From: Acinetobacter nectaris CIP 110549
GTDB taxonomy: Bacteria > Pseudomonadota > Gammaproteobacteria > Pseudomonadales > Moraxellaceae
Assembly (NCBI RefSeq): GCF_000488215.1
Contig: NZ_KI530723.1
Coordinates: 408,308 to 472,307 of the forward strand
Length of the DNA stretch: 64,000 nt
Reading direction: 5' to 3'
This document shows positions 46,946-55,108 of this stretch, in pieces; position 1 is the first letter of the stretch, and every line of letters begins with the position of its first letter. The position numbers and the translations under genes were made by a program. Under the pieces are notes generated by a model that worked only from the letters and a program-made list of their open reading frames with translations, had not been told where the DNA came from and searched no databases.

Positions 46946-47998
46946 TTAAATCAGAAAAAACTGATCAAAGCCTGCCTTTTTAAGACAACGGCGCAGCATA
47001 ATTGAACTACGATCGGCAGGAATGTGTGCCTCAAGCTTTAGATCAAGCGGCAGTCGTTCAGGCTTTTGTGTTTCTACCATGAGGCGATCTTCTTCAAATA
47101 TTTTTAGGTTGTAATCAATGACATCTTGTACTTTGTCATCTAAATCATAATTTTTCACAATCGGTGCAAATAGACGTGTTTTTCGTGCAGAAACAGGAGA
47201 TGCAGCATTCATAATGACTTGTTTTGCACCCTGACGAAGGTGAATGGTTAAAGTTGCTGTAAATGGCAAGTGAAATTCGAAATGTCTTAAAATTTTAAAG
47301 TCATCTGCCTTCTTAAAGGTATCACTCGCAGGATAATCCCCAACTGTACTCCAATAATCTGCATTAAAACCCTGTGCTGTTTCTTGTGTGCTGTAATCAG
47401 GTACAAACTGATTTTCAGGGTCAGCAAATGTACCCGTATGTACCCATGCAAAATGGGCAACATCCAAAAATCCTTCTACTTGTCGTCCTGCAAATGCTTC
47501 TATATCTACAGGTGTGCATATGACTTGTTGTACATTTTCCTCATGCCAAAGTGGCAGATTCGGTACAGTTTCTTGCGTATCATGGGTTAAGCATGTCCAC
47601 ACTAGACCATATTGTTCTATAACAGGATAGGTATACAAATTTAGCTTATTGGGAATCGTTTGCTGTGGACTAGAAGGAATACGATTACACTTTCCACCTT
47701 CACCAAATCGCAAGCCATGATATGGACAAATTACACCTTCTCCATCATGAGAACCTAGCGTCAGTGGTACGCCACGATGTGGACAAACATCTCTTGCAAC
47801 AATAATCTCTTCTTTAATCTTATAAATCACTAAATTTTCATCGAGAAGTGTCGCTTTTATAGGAACATCTTGAATATCTTCAATTCTTGCAACTGGATAC
47901 CAATACTTTGCGAGTTTAAGCCAATCCTCTGTAGAAAATGTGCAATGTGAAGGCAGATCAATATTTAAGGGTTGTGTTTTTATGGCTGCATTCATCAT
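46946..47998 (-). CDS. Rieske non-heme iron oxygenase, alpha subunit (paralogue 2)
   Basis: This protein of about 350 residues shares the layout of the oxygenase at 44851-45906. Rieske ligands are in VCPHRGVPLTLG and ICPYHGLRF. The catalytic iron site is GFLDVAHFAWVHTGTFADPE, and the late acidic segment is FEEDRLMVETQKPE. The segment HTGTFADPEN is close to the matching segment of NdmA as I recall it. I chose the ATG at 47996-47998, because GAAG is then seven bases away; ATGs at 48004 and 47995 are alternatives. It is first in the three-gene group and divergent from a LysR gene. Confidence 0.9.
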   Translation of the reverse strand: MMNAAIKTQPLNIDLPSHCTFSTEDWLKLAKYWYPVARIEDIQDVPIKATLLDENLVIYKIKEEIIVARDVCPHRGVPLTLGSHDGEGVICPYHGLRFGEGGKCNRIPSSPQQTIPNKLNLYTYPVIEQYGLVWTCLTHDTQETVPNLPLWHEENVQQVICTPVDIEAFAGRQVEGFLDVAHFAWVHTGTFADPENQFVPDYSTQETAQGFNADYWSTVGDYPASDTFKKADDFKILRHFEFHLPFTATLTIHLRQGAKQVIMNAASPVSARKTRLFAPIVKNYDLDDKVQDVIDYNLKIFEEDRLMVETQKPERLPLDLKLEAHIPADRSSIMLRRCLKKAGFDQFFLI

Positions 47999-48101
47999 TT
48001 TCATTCTTCGCGATTTGGCTAATTAAAATTATTATTATGTGAAGCCATCATTTCGTCTATTATAATGATTTGAATATCTCATTCTAATTTTTAGAACAGC
48101 T

Positions 48102-49016
48102 ATGAATACACCATTTTCACGTTTTTCGACCTATTTTATGGCTGTGGCACGCACGGGAAATCTGCGCCAAGCGGCTGAACAGCTCTATATTTCAGTATCG
48201 GCAGTACATCGACAAATTGCACTGGCTGAAGAAGAACTCGGTGTAGAGCTTTTTGAAAGACTTACCAATGGTATGCGCCTGACACTTGCAGGTGAATTAC
48301 TCTATGCAGATCTTTTAAAATGGAAAAAAGATTTTCAGGTAACACAAACCCGATTCGATGAAATTCAAGGTCTGACACGCGGAACGATTAATATTGCATG
48401 TATTGCAGCATTGGCAGATAGCTTTCTTATGGACTGTATGTCAAAAATGTCTGAGAAATATCCTTGGATCAATTTTAATATTCATGTCAATGAAAGTGAT
48501 GTTGTGGCACATAAGATCATTCAAAATGAAATCGACTTTGGACTTATTTTTGAACCAAAACAACACCGTAACCTAGAAGTGATTTCTTTTATAGAAATTC
48601 CAATTGGGTTTGTGATGTCACCGCAGCATCCACTCGCACAAAACAAAGAAATATCTCTTTCAAATACACTCGATCAACGCCATATTACTGCGCATAAGCC
48701 ACTGGTTATTCAAGAAAGAATTGAAGCCATTTATCAACATCATCAAATAAGTCCTGCACAGCATATTATGTGTAACGACATCGAAATGATTCGATCACTC
48801 TTAAAACAAAACTTAGGACTATCTATACTCAGTTACTTAGATGTCATGAACAGTGTTTTAAATAAAGAGCTTTGCTTTATTCCAATCAAAGACAGACACA
48901 TTCACCCGTTAACACTTGCATTGTGTACCGCACCTAAACGACAAATTTCAAAAGCTGCTCAAGTCATGCTCAGTGAAATTACACAAACCATGCAAACTTT
49001 AAATATGCCATTTTAA
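48102..49016 (+). CDS. LysR-family regulator, divergent to the Rieske oxygenase group
   Basis: This 304-residue LysR-type regulator has an N-terminal winged helix (FSTYFMAVARTGNLRQAAEQ, then LYISVSAVHRQIALAEEELG) and a C-terminal effector-binding domain. About 100 bases separate it from the first Rieske gene. LysR regulators usually control the divergent operon in answer to a pathway metabolite, so it is the likely activator of the oxygenase group. The ligand is unknown. Confidence 0.92.
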   Translation: MNTPFSRFSTYFMAVARTGNLRQAAEQLYISVSAVHRQIALAEEELGVELFERLTNGMRLTLAGELLYADLLKWKKDFQVTQTRFDEIQGLTRGTINIACIAALADSFLMDCMSKMSEKYPWINFNIHVNESDVVAHKIIQNEIDFGLIFEPKQHRNLEVISFIEIPIGFVMSPQHPLAQNKEISLSNTLDQRHITAHKPLVIQERIEAIYQHHQISPAQHIMCNDIEMIRSLLKQNLGLSILSYLDVMNSVLNKELCFIPIKDRHIHPLTLALCTAPKRQISKAAQVMLSEITQTMQTLNMPF

Positions 49017-49108
49017 ATAAAATTCTGAATAGAGCTCATTTCATTTTTCAATGCTTTTATTGATAATTAAACTATAATCAGTCATCTAAAAATAAATGTT
49101 GAACAATA

Positions 49109-49447
49109 ATGTATTACGGAATTTTGTTTCTTGTTATTTCAAATTGCTTCATGACACTTGCATGGTATGGTCACCTTAAATTTATGCATGATACTCCCTT
49201 GTGGAAAGCTATTTTATTTAGTTGGTGCATTGCTTTACTTGAATACAGCTTTATGATTCCTGCAACGCGACTGCTTTCTCAAACAAATTGGTCTTTAGGG
49301 CAAGTCAAAATTACGCAAGAGGTGATTACGCTTATTGTTTTTACACCGTTTATGATTTTTTTATTTAAACAACCTTTTAAATTAGATTATCTATGGGCGA
49401 TGTGTTGTCTGCTTGGTTGCATTTATTTCGTATTTAGAAGCCAATAG
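49109..49447 (+). CDS. DMT-like small membrane protein (DUF486)
   Basis: This 112-residue protein has four hydrophobic segments. The DUF486 pattern is seen in FLVISNCFMTLAWYGHLKFM, LLEYSFMIPATRL and the central KITQEVITLIVFTPFMIFLF. It resembles half-size drug/metabolite transporter proteins, but no substrate is established. It ends at a clear hairpin terminator and is likely a single-gene unit. Confidence 0.85.
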   Translation: MYYGILFLVISNCFMTLAWYGHLKFMHDTPLWKAILFSWCIALLEYSFMIPATRLLSQTNWSLGQVKITQEVITLIVFTPFMIFLFKQPFKLDYLWAMCCLLGCIYFVFRSQ

Positions 49448-49469
49448 TACTAACTCATTTACCTCACAG

Positions 49470-49500
49470 AAGAAGAAATCACTTAGGTATTTCTTCTTTT
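49470..49500 (+). terminator. Terminator of the DUF486 gene
   Basis: AAGAAGAAAT (49470-49479) pairs perfectly with ATTTCTTCTT (49489-49498) across a 9-base loop and is followed by T-rich sequence. Confidence 0.75.
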
Positions 49501-49592
49501 ACTTTCAATCTGAACCAAAAATATAACGCTATATTATTCAAACTACTTTCTTGTTTTGCACTTCATGAATAAATACTTCTATTTTCTTTTAT

Positions 49593-49608
49593 TTTAGATT
49601 ATTCTAAA
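49593..49608. promoter_or_regulatory. Inverted repeat upstream of the ygaV-like gene, predicted autoregulatory operator
   Basis: TTTAGA (49593-49598) and TCTAAA (49603-49608) form a perfect 6-bp inverted repeat around TTAT, about 30 bases before the start codon. ArsR/BigR-type repressors bind AT-rich dyads of this size at their own promoters. Confidence 0.5.
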
Positions 49609-49637
49609 TTAGTTTTATCTAAATAAAGATTTATGCA

Positions 49638-49949
49638 ATGAGTTTAGAGCCTCAATACAACAATATTTTAAATGTATCTTCATTTTTACAAGCATTGAGT
49701 AACCCCAATAGATTAATGATTCTCTGCCTACTTATCCAAGAAGGAGAGCTCACCGTTGGTGCAATTAATGAAAAAGTTGATTTAAGTGCCTCAGCTTTAT
49801 CACAACATTTAGCCAAAATGCGTGATGAGGAAATCGTTACATATAGACGAGAATCACAAACTTTATATTATCGAATCCATAATCCTGATGTCATAAAGCT
49901 TATGAGTACACTCAAAGATATTTTTTGCCCTGAAACAAAAGAGAAGTGA
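49638..49949 (+). CDS. ygaV: ArsR-family persulfide-type sensor, YgaV/BigR-like
   Basis: This 103-residue winged-helix repressor has the ArsR core LSASALSQHLAKMRDEEIV followed by RRESQTLYYRI. Cysteines 30 (MILCLL) and 97 (DIFCPE) lie at the two positions that form the di- or persulfide switch of BigR, SqrR and YgaV. These regulators release DNA on exposure to reactive sulfur. One base separates it from a rhodanese gene, the same pairing as E. coli ygaVP. That supports a sulfide-response role over arsenic sensing. Confidence 0.88.
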   Translation: MSLEPQYNNILNVSSFLQALSNPNRLMILCLLIQEGELTVGAINEKVDLSASALSQHLAKMRDEEIVTYRRESQTLYYRIHNPDVIKLMSTLKDIFCPETKEK

Positions 49950-49950
49950 T

Positions 49951-50478
49951 ATGTCTATTATTGAAATATCTGCCACAGAAGCAAATCAAATGCGACTTAA
50001 AAAAGCATTGATTGTAGATATTCGTTCTCCACAAGAATATCTAAGAGAGCATATTACACATGCCATCAATATCCCTATTGAAGACTTAGGAAATAAAACA
50101 CAACTACCTAAATCTGAAAACATTATTTTTTATTGCAAAGCAGGTAATCGAACCAAGACCAATATCCATATATTTGAAAAGACTTTTACCCAAGCATACC
50201 TACTAAAAGGCGGTATAGATGCTTGGAAAACAAATCACTTACCTACTACTCAAGACAAAACCCAACCTATAGATATTCAACGCCAAGTACAAATTACTAC
50301 AGGCTTACTTATCCTTATAGGGCTTTTGCTCGGCTATACTATATCAACATGGTTTTTTCTTATTTCAACAGGAGTTGGTACTGGTTTAGTCTTTGCAGGT
50401 ATTTCAGGATATTGTGGATTAGCAAAAGTACTCATGAAAGCACCATGGAATACAAAATACATCTCTATTAAAAACTAA
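49951..50478 (+). CDS. ygaP: Membrane-bound rhodanese, YgaP-like
   Basis: This 175-residue protein has an N-terminal rhodanese domain (about residues 8-95) with the catalytic Cys62 in FYCKAGNRT. Two C-terminal membrane helices follow (about 112-130 and 133-153), and the DUF2892-type end reads GYCGLAKVLMKAPWN. Rhodaneses move sulfane sulfur to thiols or cyanide. The domain order and length match E. coli YgaP (174). It is translated just after the ygaV-like regulator and ends in a strong hairpin. Confidence 0.92.
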   Translation: MSIIEISATEANQMRLKKALIVDIRSPQEYLREHITHAINIPIEDLGNKTQLPKSENIIFYCKAGNRTKTNIHIFEKTFTQAYLLKGGIDAWKTNHLPTTQDKTQPIDIQRQVQITTGLLILIGLLLGYTISTWFFLISTGVGTGLVFAGISGYCGLAKVLMKAPWNTKYISIKN

Positions 50479-50510
50479 AAAAGCAGCACATTGGCTACTT
50501 TTTTAGTTTT
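50471..50510. terminator. Bidirectional terminator between ygaP and murJ
   Basis: A 17-base arm at 50471-50487 pairs with 50494-50510 with one mismatch. The inner part is AGC against GCT, and the outer A/T runs serve as T tracts in both directions. It overlaps the ygaP stop and lies ten bases from the murJ stop. Confidence 0.85.
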
Positions 50511-50519
50511 GGTCACAAG

Positions 50520-52058
50520 TTATGGTTTTAAATGTCGTGGTCTAAAACCAACAATTAATAATGTGAATGCATAGGCAACCACACCAACAAAACAAAGACC
50601 TAGAACTTCTGTAATACGCATCCACTGCGAGAGCTGCCCATTATAAAAGTGAATACCAATCGCTAAAGCAATTCCCATCACAATATTTGCAATCAGATAT
50701 TGGACTGCAATTTTTTTCCAATGTGGTCCAAATCTGAAAACATCACGCTTATGTAAGAAGTAATATAATAAGCCTGCATTTACAAGTGCAGAAAATGATG
50801 ATGAGATGCCTAAAGCCATATGTGGTGCATGCCAATCAATATACTTAAAGAACGTAATTAAAATAACATTCATTAGCGCATTGGCAGCTACAGCCACAAG
50901 TCCAATACGTACAGGAGTTTTCGTGTCTTGTTGTGCATAAAAACCAGGAGCAAATACTTTAATAAGCATAAATGCCAACACACCACCACTCATACACTGT
51001 AAAGCCAATGAGGTCATTCTTGTATCTTGAGGGGTGAATTCACCATGCTGAAAAAGTGCTTGAATAATTGGGGTCGACAACATAAATAATGCTAAGCTTG
51101 CAGGCACACCTACTAAAATAATAACGCGTGCAGCCCAATCAATCATACCTTTAAATTTTTCAACATCTTGTTCAGCATGTCTTGTGGAAAGTGAAGGTAA
51201 AATCACTGTCCCAATGGCAACACCTATCAGTCCTAATGGTAGTTCCGTCATACGCTCTGCACTATAAAGCCATGACACAGAACCATCTTGCATAAACGAT
51301 GCCCATATGGTGTTTAGCAGTAAGTTAATTTGCGTTACAGATACGCCAAATAATGCAGGAAGCATCAAACGTAGAATCTTTTTTACACCTTCATGTTTAA
51401 AGTCTACTCTTGGTGGAATCAGTAGTTTTTTATGCCATAACTCCGGAATTTGTATCGCAAGCTGAATAATACCTGCGGCAATTACAGCCCATCCCAATGA
51501 CATGATTGGCGTTTGCATATAAGGTGTAAGCCACCAAGCGCCTGCAATCATAATTGCATTGAGAAGTACGGGAGAAAATGAGGGACTAAAGAAAGAGCCA
51601 TAGCTATTGAGAATACTACTTGCAAATGCCGTTAGTGACATAAACATTAAGTATGGAATAGTTAAGCGAAACATCTGTACTGCATCGACAAATTTATCGG
51701 GATGTTCATGAAAACCGGGAGCATATACATACACAATTGCAGGTGCAGCAAGCATCGCAATGAGTGTCAATGATGACATTAACAGTAACAAACAGCCAAA
51801 AACACGACTAATGAGTATTTGTACTTCAACATGTAGTTTTGTTTTATACTCAGTTAAAACAGGAATAAATGCTTGAGAGAATGCACCTTCTGCAAACAGT
51901 CGCCTGAAGAAATTCGGTATCCTAAATGCAACGACAAAGACATCAAACTCTTTGCCTGCTCCAAATACATTTAACAAAACCATATCACGTACTAACCCTA
52001 AAATACGTGACAGCATCGTCATTGCACTTACGACAAATGTCGACCGCCAAAGCGCCAT
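50520..52058 (-). CDS. murJ: Lipid II flippase MurJ (MviN)
   Basis: MurJ moves lipid II across the inner membrane for peptidoglycan synthesis. The 512-residue protein has about 14 hydrophobic helices. MOP-superfamily segments include SRILGLVRDMVLLNVFGAG, FRRLFAEGAFSQAFIPVL near the N-terminus, and GVAIGTVILPSLS. Length matches E. coli MurJ (511). AGG precedes the ATG. ampD lies 78 bases upstream on the same strand, so two envelope genes are neighbours. Confidence 0.97.
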   Translation of the reverse strand: MALWRSTFVVSAMTMLSRILGLVRDMVLLNVFGAGKEFDVFVVAFRIPNFFRRLFAEGAFSQAFIPVLTEYKTKLHVEVQILISRVFGCLLLLMSSLTLIAMLAAPAIVYVYAPGFHEHPDKFVDAVQMFRLTIPYLMFMSLTAFASSILNSYGSFFSPSFSPVLLNAIMIAGAWWLTPYMQTPIMSLGWAVIAAGIIQLAIQIPELWHKKLLIPPRVDFKHEGVKKILRLMLPALFGVSVTQINLLLNTIWASFMQDGSVSWLYSAERMTELPLGLIGVAIGTVILPSLSTRHAEQDVEKFKGMIDWAARVIILVGVPASLALFMLSTPIIQALFQHGEFTPQDTRMTSLALQCMSGGVLAFMLIKVFAPGFYAQQDTKTPVRIGLVAVAANALMNVILITFFKYIDWHAPHMALGISSSFSALVNAGLLYYFLHKRDVFRFGPHWKKIAVQYLIANIVMGIALAIGIHFYNGQLSQWMRITEVLGLCFVGVVAYAFTLLIVGFRPRHLKP

Positions 52059-52136
52059 TTTTTATACCTAAATTTAGTTTAATATGGCCATTTTAATTAA
52101 AATGGATGGATTTTTTCATTAAAAGATCAATTATTA

Positions 52137-52706
52137 TCATGAATCAGCATTTAATAATGCTCTAAAACGTAACCAGTTAAAATATGGCCCCGGATCAGTT
52201 TTACGCACAGGTGCAATATCTGAATGTCCTGCAATATGCTGTTGTATTTTCGGATATGCTTGCTTTAGACAATGAACTACACTTACAAGTGATGTATATT
52301 GAGCCTCCTCAAAAGGCAAATCATCGCTTCCTTCAAGTTCAATACCTATCGAATAATCATTGCATTCAGGCAGCCCTAAATAAGTAGAACGCCCTGCATG
52401 CCATGCACGGTCTTGGAAATTAACAAATTGTATTACCTCACCCGTACGTAAAATAAGTAAGTGGGCAGAAACTTCCATCCCTTTTATAGTCTGAAAATAT
52501 GGGTTTGCATCCCAATCTAATTTGTTCTGAAAAAACTGCTGAATGTACCCTTGCCCAAATTGGGAGGGAGGTAAGCTGATATTATGAATTACAATAAGTT
52601 GAATTTCACTTTCTTCAGGACGTTGGTTAAAGTTCGGAGATGGTATTTGACACACTCCTTGTAAAACACCATTTTCTATATAAAAAGGCTGTGTTTTTTC
52701 TTGCAT
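52137..52706 (-). CDS. ampD: 1,6-anhydro-N-acetylmuramyl-L-alanine amidase AmpD
   Basis: AmpD cleaves the peptide from anhydromuropeptides in cytoplasmic cell-wall recycling, and its loss raises AmpC in many species. The 189-residue amidase_2 protein has the zinc ligands His in IVIHNISLPP, His in AGHSDIAP and Asp in KTDPGPYF, with HAGRSTYLG before them. There is no signal peptide, which favours AmpD over periplasmic AmiD. GAGG precedes the ATG. Confidence 0.95.
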   Translation of the reverse strand: MQEKTQPFYIENGVLQGVCQIPSPNFNQRPEESEIQLIVIHNISLPPSQFGQGYIQQFFQNKLDWDANPYFQTIKGMEVSAHLLILRTGEVIQFVNFQDRAWHAGRSTYLGLPECNDYSIGIELEGSDDLPFEEAQYTSLVSVVHCLKQAYPKIQQHIAGHSDIAPVRKTDPGPYFNWLRFRALLNADS

Positions 52707-52888
52707 TTATCGCCTCAATTCAATGCATTTTTCAAAAGAAAAGCAGAATACCATTTTCAGGGTATCACGATGGAAAAACTTACATTTAGATGTAATTTTT
52801 TATATCAAACTAAATTTAACTTTTACTTAATTATAGACACGGTATGATATCTAGTATCTTGTCTTACCCATTGCTCAATTTATAAATT

Positions 52889-53263
52889 ATGAGTCAATAC
52901 TCCCCATTTAAAGGAAATCATGGGATGAAACGCATTATAAATGCTTTTCATTACTCAATTTCAGGCTTTCAATCAGCTTTTCAAAATGAGGCTGCATTTC
53001 GGCAAATTGTATACCTTAACCTAATACTACTCCCCATAAGTTTTTGGGTGGAAGCATCTAGATCAGAACATATTTTACTTATTGTTGTTGGTCTCATTGC
53101 CATTATTGTCGAGTTATTTAACTCAGCAATCGAAGCTGTTGTAGATCGTATTTCACTTGAAAGACATCCTCTTGCAAAAATTGCAAAAGATATGGGCAGT
53201 GCTGCTCAATTTGTTGCCCTGACTATTATTTTTATAACATGGATTACCATACTATTCTTCTAA
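52889..53263 (+). CDS. dgkA: Diacylglycerol kinase DgkA
   Basis: DgkA phosphorylates diacylglycerol left from membrane-derived oligosaccharide and lipopolysaccharide modification. The 124-residue inner-membrane protein has three hydrophobic helices. The active-site segments are NEAAFRQIVYLN and the signature VELFNSAIEAVVDRIS. I keep the first ATG because SPFKGNHGMKRI fits the N-terminus common in Pseudomonas-type DgkA, although no ribosome binding site is clear. Confidence 0.95.
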   Translation: MSQYSPFKGNHGMKRIINAFHYSISGFQSAFQNEAAFRQIVYLNLILLPISFWVEASRSEHILLIVVGLIAIIVELFNSAIEAVVDRISLERHPLAKIAKDMGSAAQFVALTIIFITWITILFF

Positions 53264-53363
53264 TCATTTGCAATGCAAACCCCTTAAAAACATAAGGAAT
53301 ATTCAATCACAATATATTAAAACAAATTATATTATTATAATTAAATAATTTATTTGATTGATT

Positions 53364-53678
53364 ATGGAAATATCTCAACTAACTCGTAGAGTTAAACAAA
53401 TACGCTACTCAGGTATATTCATTGCCATAGTACTTATTTCACTCATACTCTTAAATTTTAAAACCAATGGGTTTAATCGAGCCACGATGAAAGATAATGG
53501 TGAATGGTACTGGTGTGGAGCCTTTTACTTTTTAATGTCGACACATTATTTAAAATATCTTAAGGGAAAATATCCTAGTACGAATATATTAAGCAGACCT
53601 ATAGAAAATGGCATAACCTTATCCATAGTCTTTGCTGTACTTATGCTTGTAAGTATTTGGATAAAGAAACCTTTTTAA
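53364..53678 (+). CDS. Small membrane protein of unknown function
   Basis: This 104-residue protein has two hydrophobic helices, about residues 17-35 and 80-98, and a region EWYWCGAFYFLMSTHYLKYL that may be a third. I recognise no family. The start is the ATG at 53364, preceded only by AT-rich sequence; a TTG two codons earlier is also in frame. It ends at a strong bidirectional terminator shared with the convergent gap gene. Confidence 0.65.
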   Translation: MEISQLTRRVKQIRYSGIFIAIVLISLILLNFKTNGFNRATMKDNGEWYWCGAFYFLMSTHYLKYLKGKYPSTNILSRPIENGITLSIVFAVLMLVSIWIKKPF

Positions 53679-53701
53679 TATTTCAATATCTATACCAAAT
53701 A

Positions 53702-53731
53702 AAAAAGCCGATATATAAATATCGGCTTTTT
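53702..53731. terminator. Bidirectional terminator between the membrane gene and gap
   Basis: GCCGATAT (53707-53714) pairs with ATATCGGC (53719-53726) across ATAA, flanked by an A run before and a T run after. It should stop transcripts from either side. Confidence 0.92.
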
Positions 53732-53734
53732 CTT

Positions 53735-53760
53735 AATTATTACAATTTCTTGTAATAATT
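53735..53760 (-). terminator. Second hairpin at the gap stop codon
   Basis: AATTATTACAA (53735-53745) pairs perfectly with TTGTAATAATT (53750-53760) across TTTC. It overlaps the gap stop codon and lies four bases from the main terminator, so the gap transcript ends in two hairpins in tandem. Confidence 0.55.
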
Positions 53761-54760
53761 ATTTTTCAGCAACTTGCTGAATTGTATCGATTAAACGGTT
53801 AGAGAAGCCCCACTCGTTGTCGTACCAACTTGTTACTTTTAGGAATTTGTCACCAATTACATTGGTTAAGCCAGCATCAAAAATTGAAGATGCAGGGTTT
53901 TTAATAATATCTGAAGATACGATTTCATCTTCTGTGTATGCCAATACACCTTTCATTTCATTTTCAGCAGCTTTTTTCACAGCAGCTTTTACTTGCTCAA
54001 TAGTTACTGTTTCTTTTAAGTTTACAGTTAAGTCAACCATTGAACCTGTAATTACTGGTACACGTACTGCACCACCATCTAATTTTCCTTTTAGCTCAGG
54101 AATAACTAGACCAATTGCTTTCGCTGCACCTGTAGATGTCGGCACAATGTTCTGTGCTGCACAACGTGCACGGCGCATATCTTTGTGTGGAGAATCTTGT
54201 AAGTTTTGATCTTGTGTATAAGCATGGATTGTTGTCATGAAGCCATCAACAATACCGAAGTTATCATTAATTACTTTTGCCAAAGGTGCTAGGCAGTTTG
54301 TTGTACAAGATGCATTTGAAACAATGTTATGTTTCTCTTTGTCATATAAGTCGTTATTTACGCCTTGAACAATTGTTAAGTCAACTTCACTTGCTGGTGC
54401 AGAAATAACAACTTTACGTGCGCCTGCTTTTAAGTGTTTAGATGCAGCAGGACCACTTACAAACACACCCGTAGATTCTAAAACAACATCAATATTTAAT
54501 TCTTTCCAAGGTAAGTTCTCAGGGTCTCTTTCTTGGTAAACTGCAATTTTTTTATCGCCAATGTATAGCGCGTTTTCTTCTACTTTAACTTCTTCAGGAA
54601 AGTTGCCAAATGCCGTATCATACTTTAATAGGTGTGCAAGTTGTTTTACCGATCCTAGATCGTTAATTGCAACAATGTTAATTTCGCTTTGTTTTGCTTG
54701 AAGTGCACGAACAAAGCTACGACCAATACGACCAAATCCATTAATAGCAACATTAATCAT
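53759..54760 (-). CDS. gap: Type I glyceraldehyde-3-phosphate dehydrogenase
   Basis: This 333-residue tetrameric enzyme interconverts glyceraldehyde 3-phosphate and 1,3-bisphosphoglycerate. It has the Rossmann motif INGFGRIGRSFVRAL, NDL after the second strand, the catalytic cysteine in SNASCTTNCLAPL, the phosphate-site TSTGAAKA and the closing SWYDNEWGFSNR. AAGGTG precedes the ATG. Acinetobacter lacks a complete Embden-Meyerhof route, so its main role is probably gluconeogenic or lower glycolytic. NAD or NADP preference is not clear from sequence. Confidence 0.97.
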   Translation of the reverse strand: MINVAINGFGRIGRSFVRALQAKQSEINIVAINDLGSVKQLAHLLKYDTAFGNFPEEVKVEENALYIGDKKIAVYQERDPENLPWKELNIDVVLESTGVFVSGPAASKHLKAGARKVVISAPASEVDLTIVQGVNNDLYDKEKHNIVSNASCTTNCLAPLAKVINDNFGIVDGFMTTIHAYTQDQNLQDSPHKDMRRARCAAQNIVPTSTGAAKAIGLVIPELKGKLDGGAVRVPVITGSMVDLTVNLKETVTIEQVKAAVKKAAENEMKGVLAYTEDEIVSSDIIKNPASSIFDAGLTNVIGDKFLKVTSWYDNEWGFSNRLIDTIQQVAEK

Positions 54761-54808
54761 TTTATATTCACCTTTGAAATTAAAATTTCCATCTTCTTTA
54801 AAATTGTA

Positions 54809-55108
54809 TCAGCTATGAGACTGAGCTTTTGATGTTAACCAATCAACTGCTGTTTTTTCTAGTCCCCAAGAGGCCCATGGTGACTCCCCTTCTTTAATAG
54901 CAGTCACGAATACTTTATCGTCAAAATCGAGTTTTAAATAGTTTTTAATGTAGTCTCGAACTTTTTTGGCATCAGGATAAAGTGTATTCACCACCCAAAA
55001 ATTATGTAAGATTTTTTGGCAATTTCCTTTAGAAACGGTATGAATTGCGTCTTCCACACGCCCATAGTTCGCTTCATCTGTTTCAAATATAATCGCAAAA
55101 TATGACAT
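54809..55108 (-). CDS. Small ferredoxin-fold (Cas2-like) protein, unknown function
   Basis: This 99-residue soluble protein shows a predicted strand-helix-strand-strand-helix-strand order: YFAIIFETD, a helix, CQKILHNFWVVNTL, the helix DAKKVRDYIKNYL and DDKVFVTAI. This is the ferredoxin-like order seen in Cas2 and VapD relatives. No CRISPR array or cas gene is present, and no catalytic motif is evident. I chose the ATG at 55106-55108, six bases after GGAG, over the ATG four codons upstream. It lies 48 bases upstream of gap on the same strand. Confidence 0.65.
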   Translation of the reverse strand: MSYFAIIFETDEANYGRVEDAIHTVSKGNCQKILHNFWVVNTLYPDAKKVRDYIKNYLKLDFDDKVFVTAIKEGESPWASWGLEKTAVDWLTSKAQSHS

